This document shows positions 63,938-64,000 of a stretch of DNA of 64,000 nucleotides, one piece after another; positions within the stretch are counted from its first letter, which is position 1, and every line of letters begins with the position of its first letter. The position numbers were made by a program, and so were the translations under genes. Location: assembly GCF_900148505.1 (NCBI RefSeq), contig NZ_FRXO01000011.1:1-64000 (forward strand). Direction: 5' to 3'. The notes beneath the pieces were generated by a model that was not told the origin of the DNA, did not search any database, and saw nothing but the letters and a program-made list of their open reading frames with translations. The DNA is from Pseudoxanthobacter soli DSM 19599 (GTDB lineage: Bacteria > Pseudomonadota > Alphaproteobacteria > Rhizobiales > Segnochrobactraceae).

Positions 63938-64000
63938 TCAGTACAGGACGTTCTGCGCCGCGGGGCTGTCGATGTTCTCCTTGGTGACGATCACGACACC
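63938..64000 (-). CDS. Sugar ABC transporter substrate-binding protein, C-terminal fragment
   Basis: Only the last 20 codons are in the window (GVVIVTKENIDSPAAQNVLY then stop); the gene continues past 64000. The V-T-K/P-E-N-I-D-S-P ending is typical of periplasmic binding proteins of the ribose/rhizopine type. It probably feeds the lactonase-dehydrogenase-reductase genes downstream on the same strand. Confidence 0.7.
   Translation of the reverse strand, partial: GVVIVTKENIDSPAAQNVLY

Overview
The window is GC-rich DNA from an alphaproteobacterium, most likely of the order Hyphomicrobiales (Rhizobiales). The evidence is the 5S rRNA followed at once by initiator tRNA, the gene families (sfnB/ssuD, exaC plus a DUF779 gene, a TonB/Fhu locus) and a type VI secretion system (T6SS) carrying two tssC paralogues, as described in Agrobacterium. 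Genus cannot be fixed from the sequence alone. I see no transposase, phage module or CRISPR array.

Layout. 1-310: end of an rRNA operon (5S, tRNA-fMet). 310-3150: a decayed accessory patch with a HicB-like antitoxin lacking a visible toxin, a small Cro/C1-type regulator, a fragment of a taurine/sulfonate ABC permease and a DUF2293-like gene. 3170-7161: a minus-strand organosulfur operon (two SfnB-type flavin oxidoreductases and SsuD). 7500-9257: D-lactate dehydrogenase. 9267-10957: an ABC-2 exporter. 11396-14854: an acetaldehyde/alcohol module (DUF779, AdhP, ExaC). 15160-18999: a HAD-UbiA fusion, an SMR-like protein and a large GT-C-like membrane protein, read here as a polyprenyl-phosphate pentose donor and transfer cassette.

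19053-50304 is a T6SS locus with every core component. PpkA-like kinase and TssJ are on the minus strand. The rest run on the plus strand: TssH/ClpV, PAAR, a zinc-ribbon methyltransferase, Hcp1, an unrecognised 630-residue protein, Hcp2, VgrG, a DUF6931-like protein, Fha, TssK, TssL (with OmpA domain), TssM, TssA, TssB, TssC, TssC2, TagJ, TssE, TssF, TssG and a second methyltransferase. Many of these genes overlap or nearly touch. TagF and the phosphatase PppA are absent from the locus. The most interesting item is the 630-residue protein set between two Hcp genes whose products differ at one residue. It is probably an Hcp-linked cargo or effector of an undescribed family.

50367-58604 is a hydroxamate-type siderophore uptake locus on the minus strand: AraC-type regulator, TonB-dependent receptor, FhuD, FhuB, siderophore-interacting reductase and FhuC. 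A palindromic AT-rich element lies upstream of the receptor. 58993-60393 encodes a TPR-rich membrane protein of unknown function. 60647-64000 is a minus-strand sugar-acid operon (sugar-binding protein cut by the window edge, lactonase, L-galactonate-type dehydrogenase, tagaturonate reductase-like enzyme) whose order fits conversion of L-galactonolactone to D-altronate.
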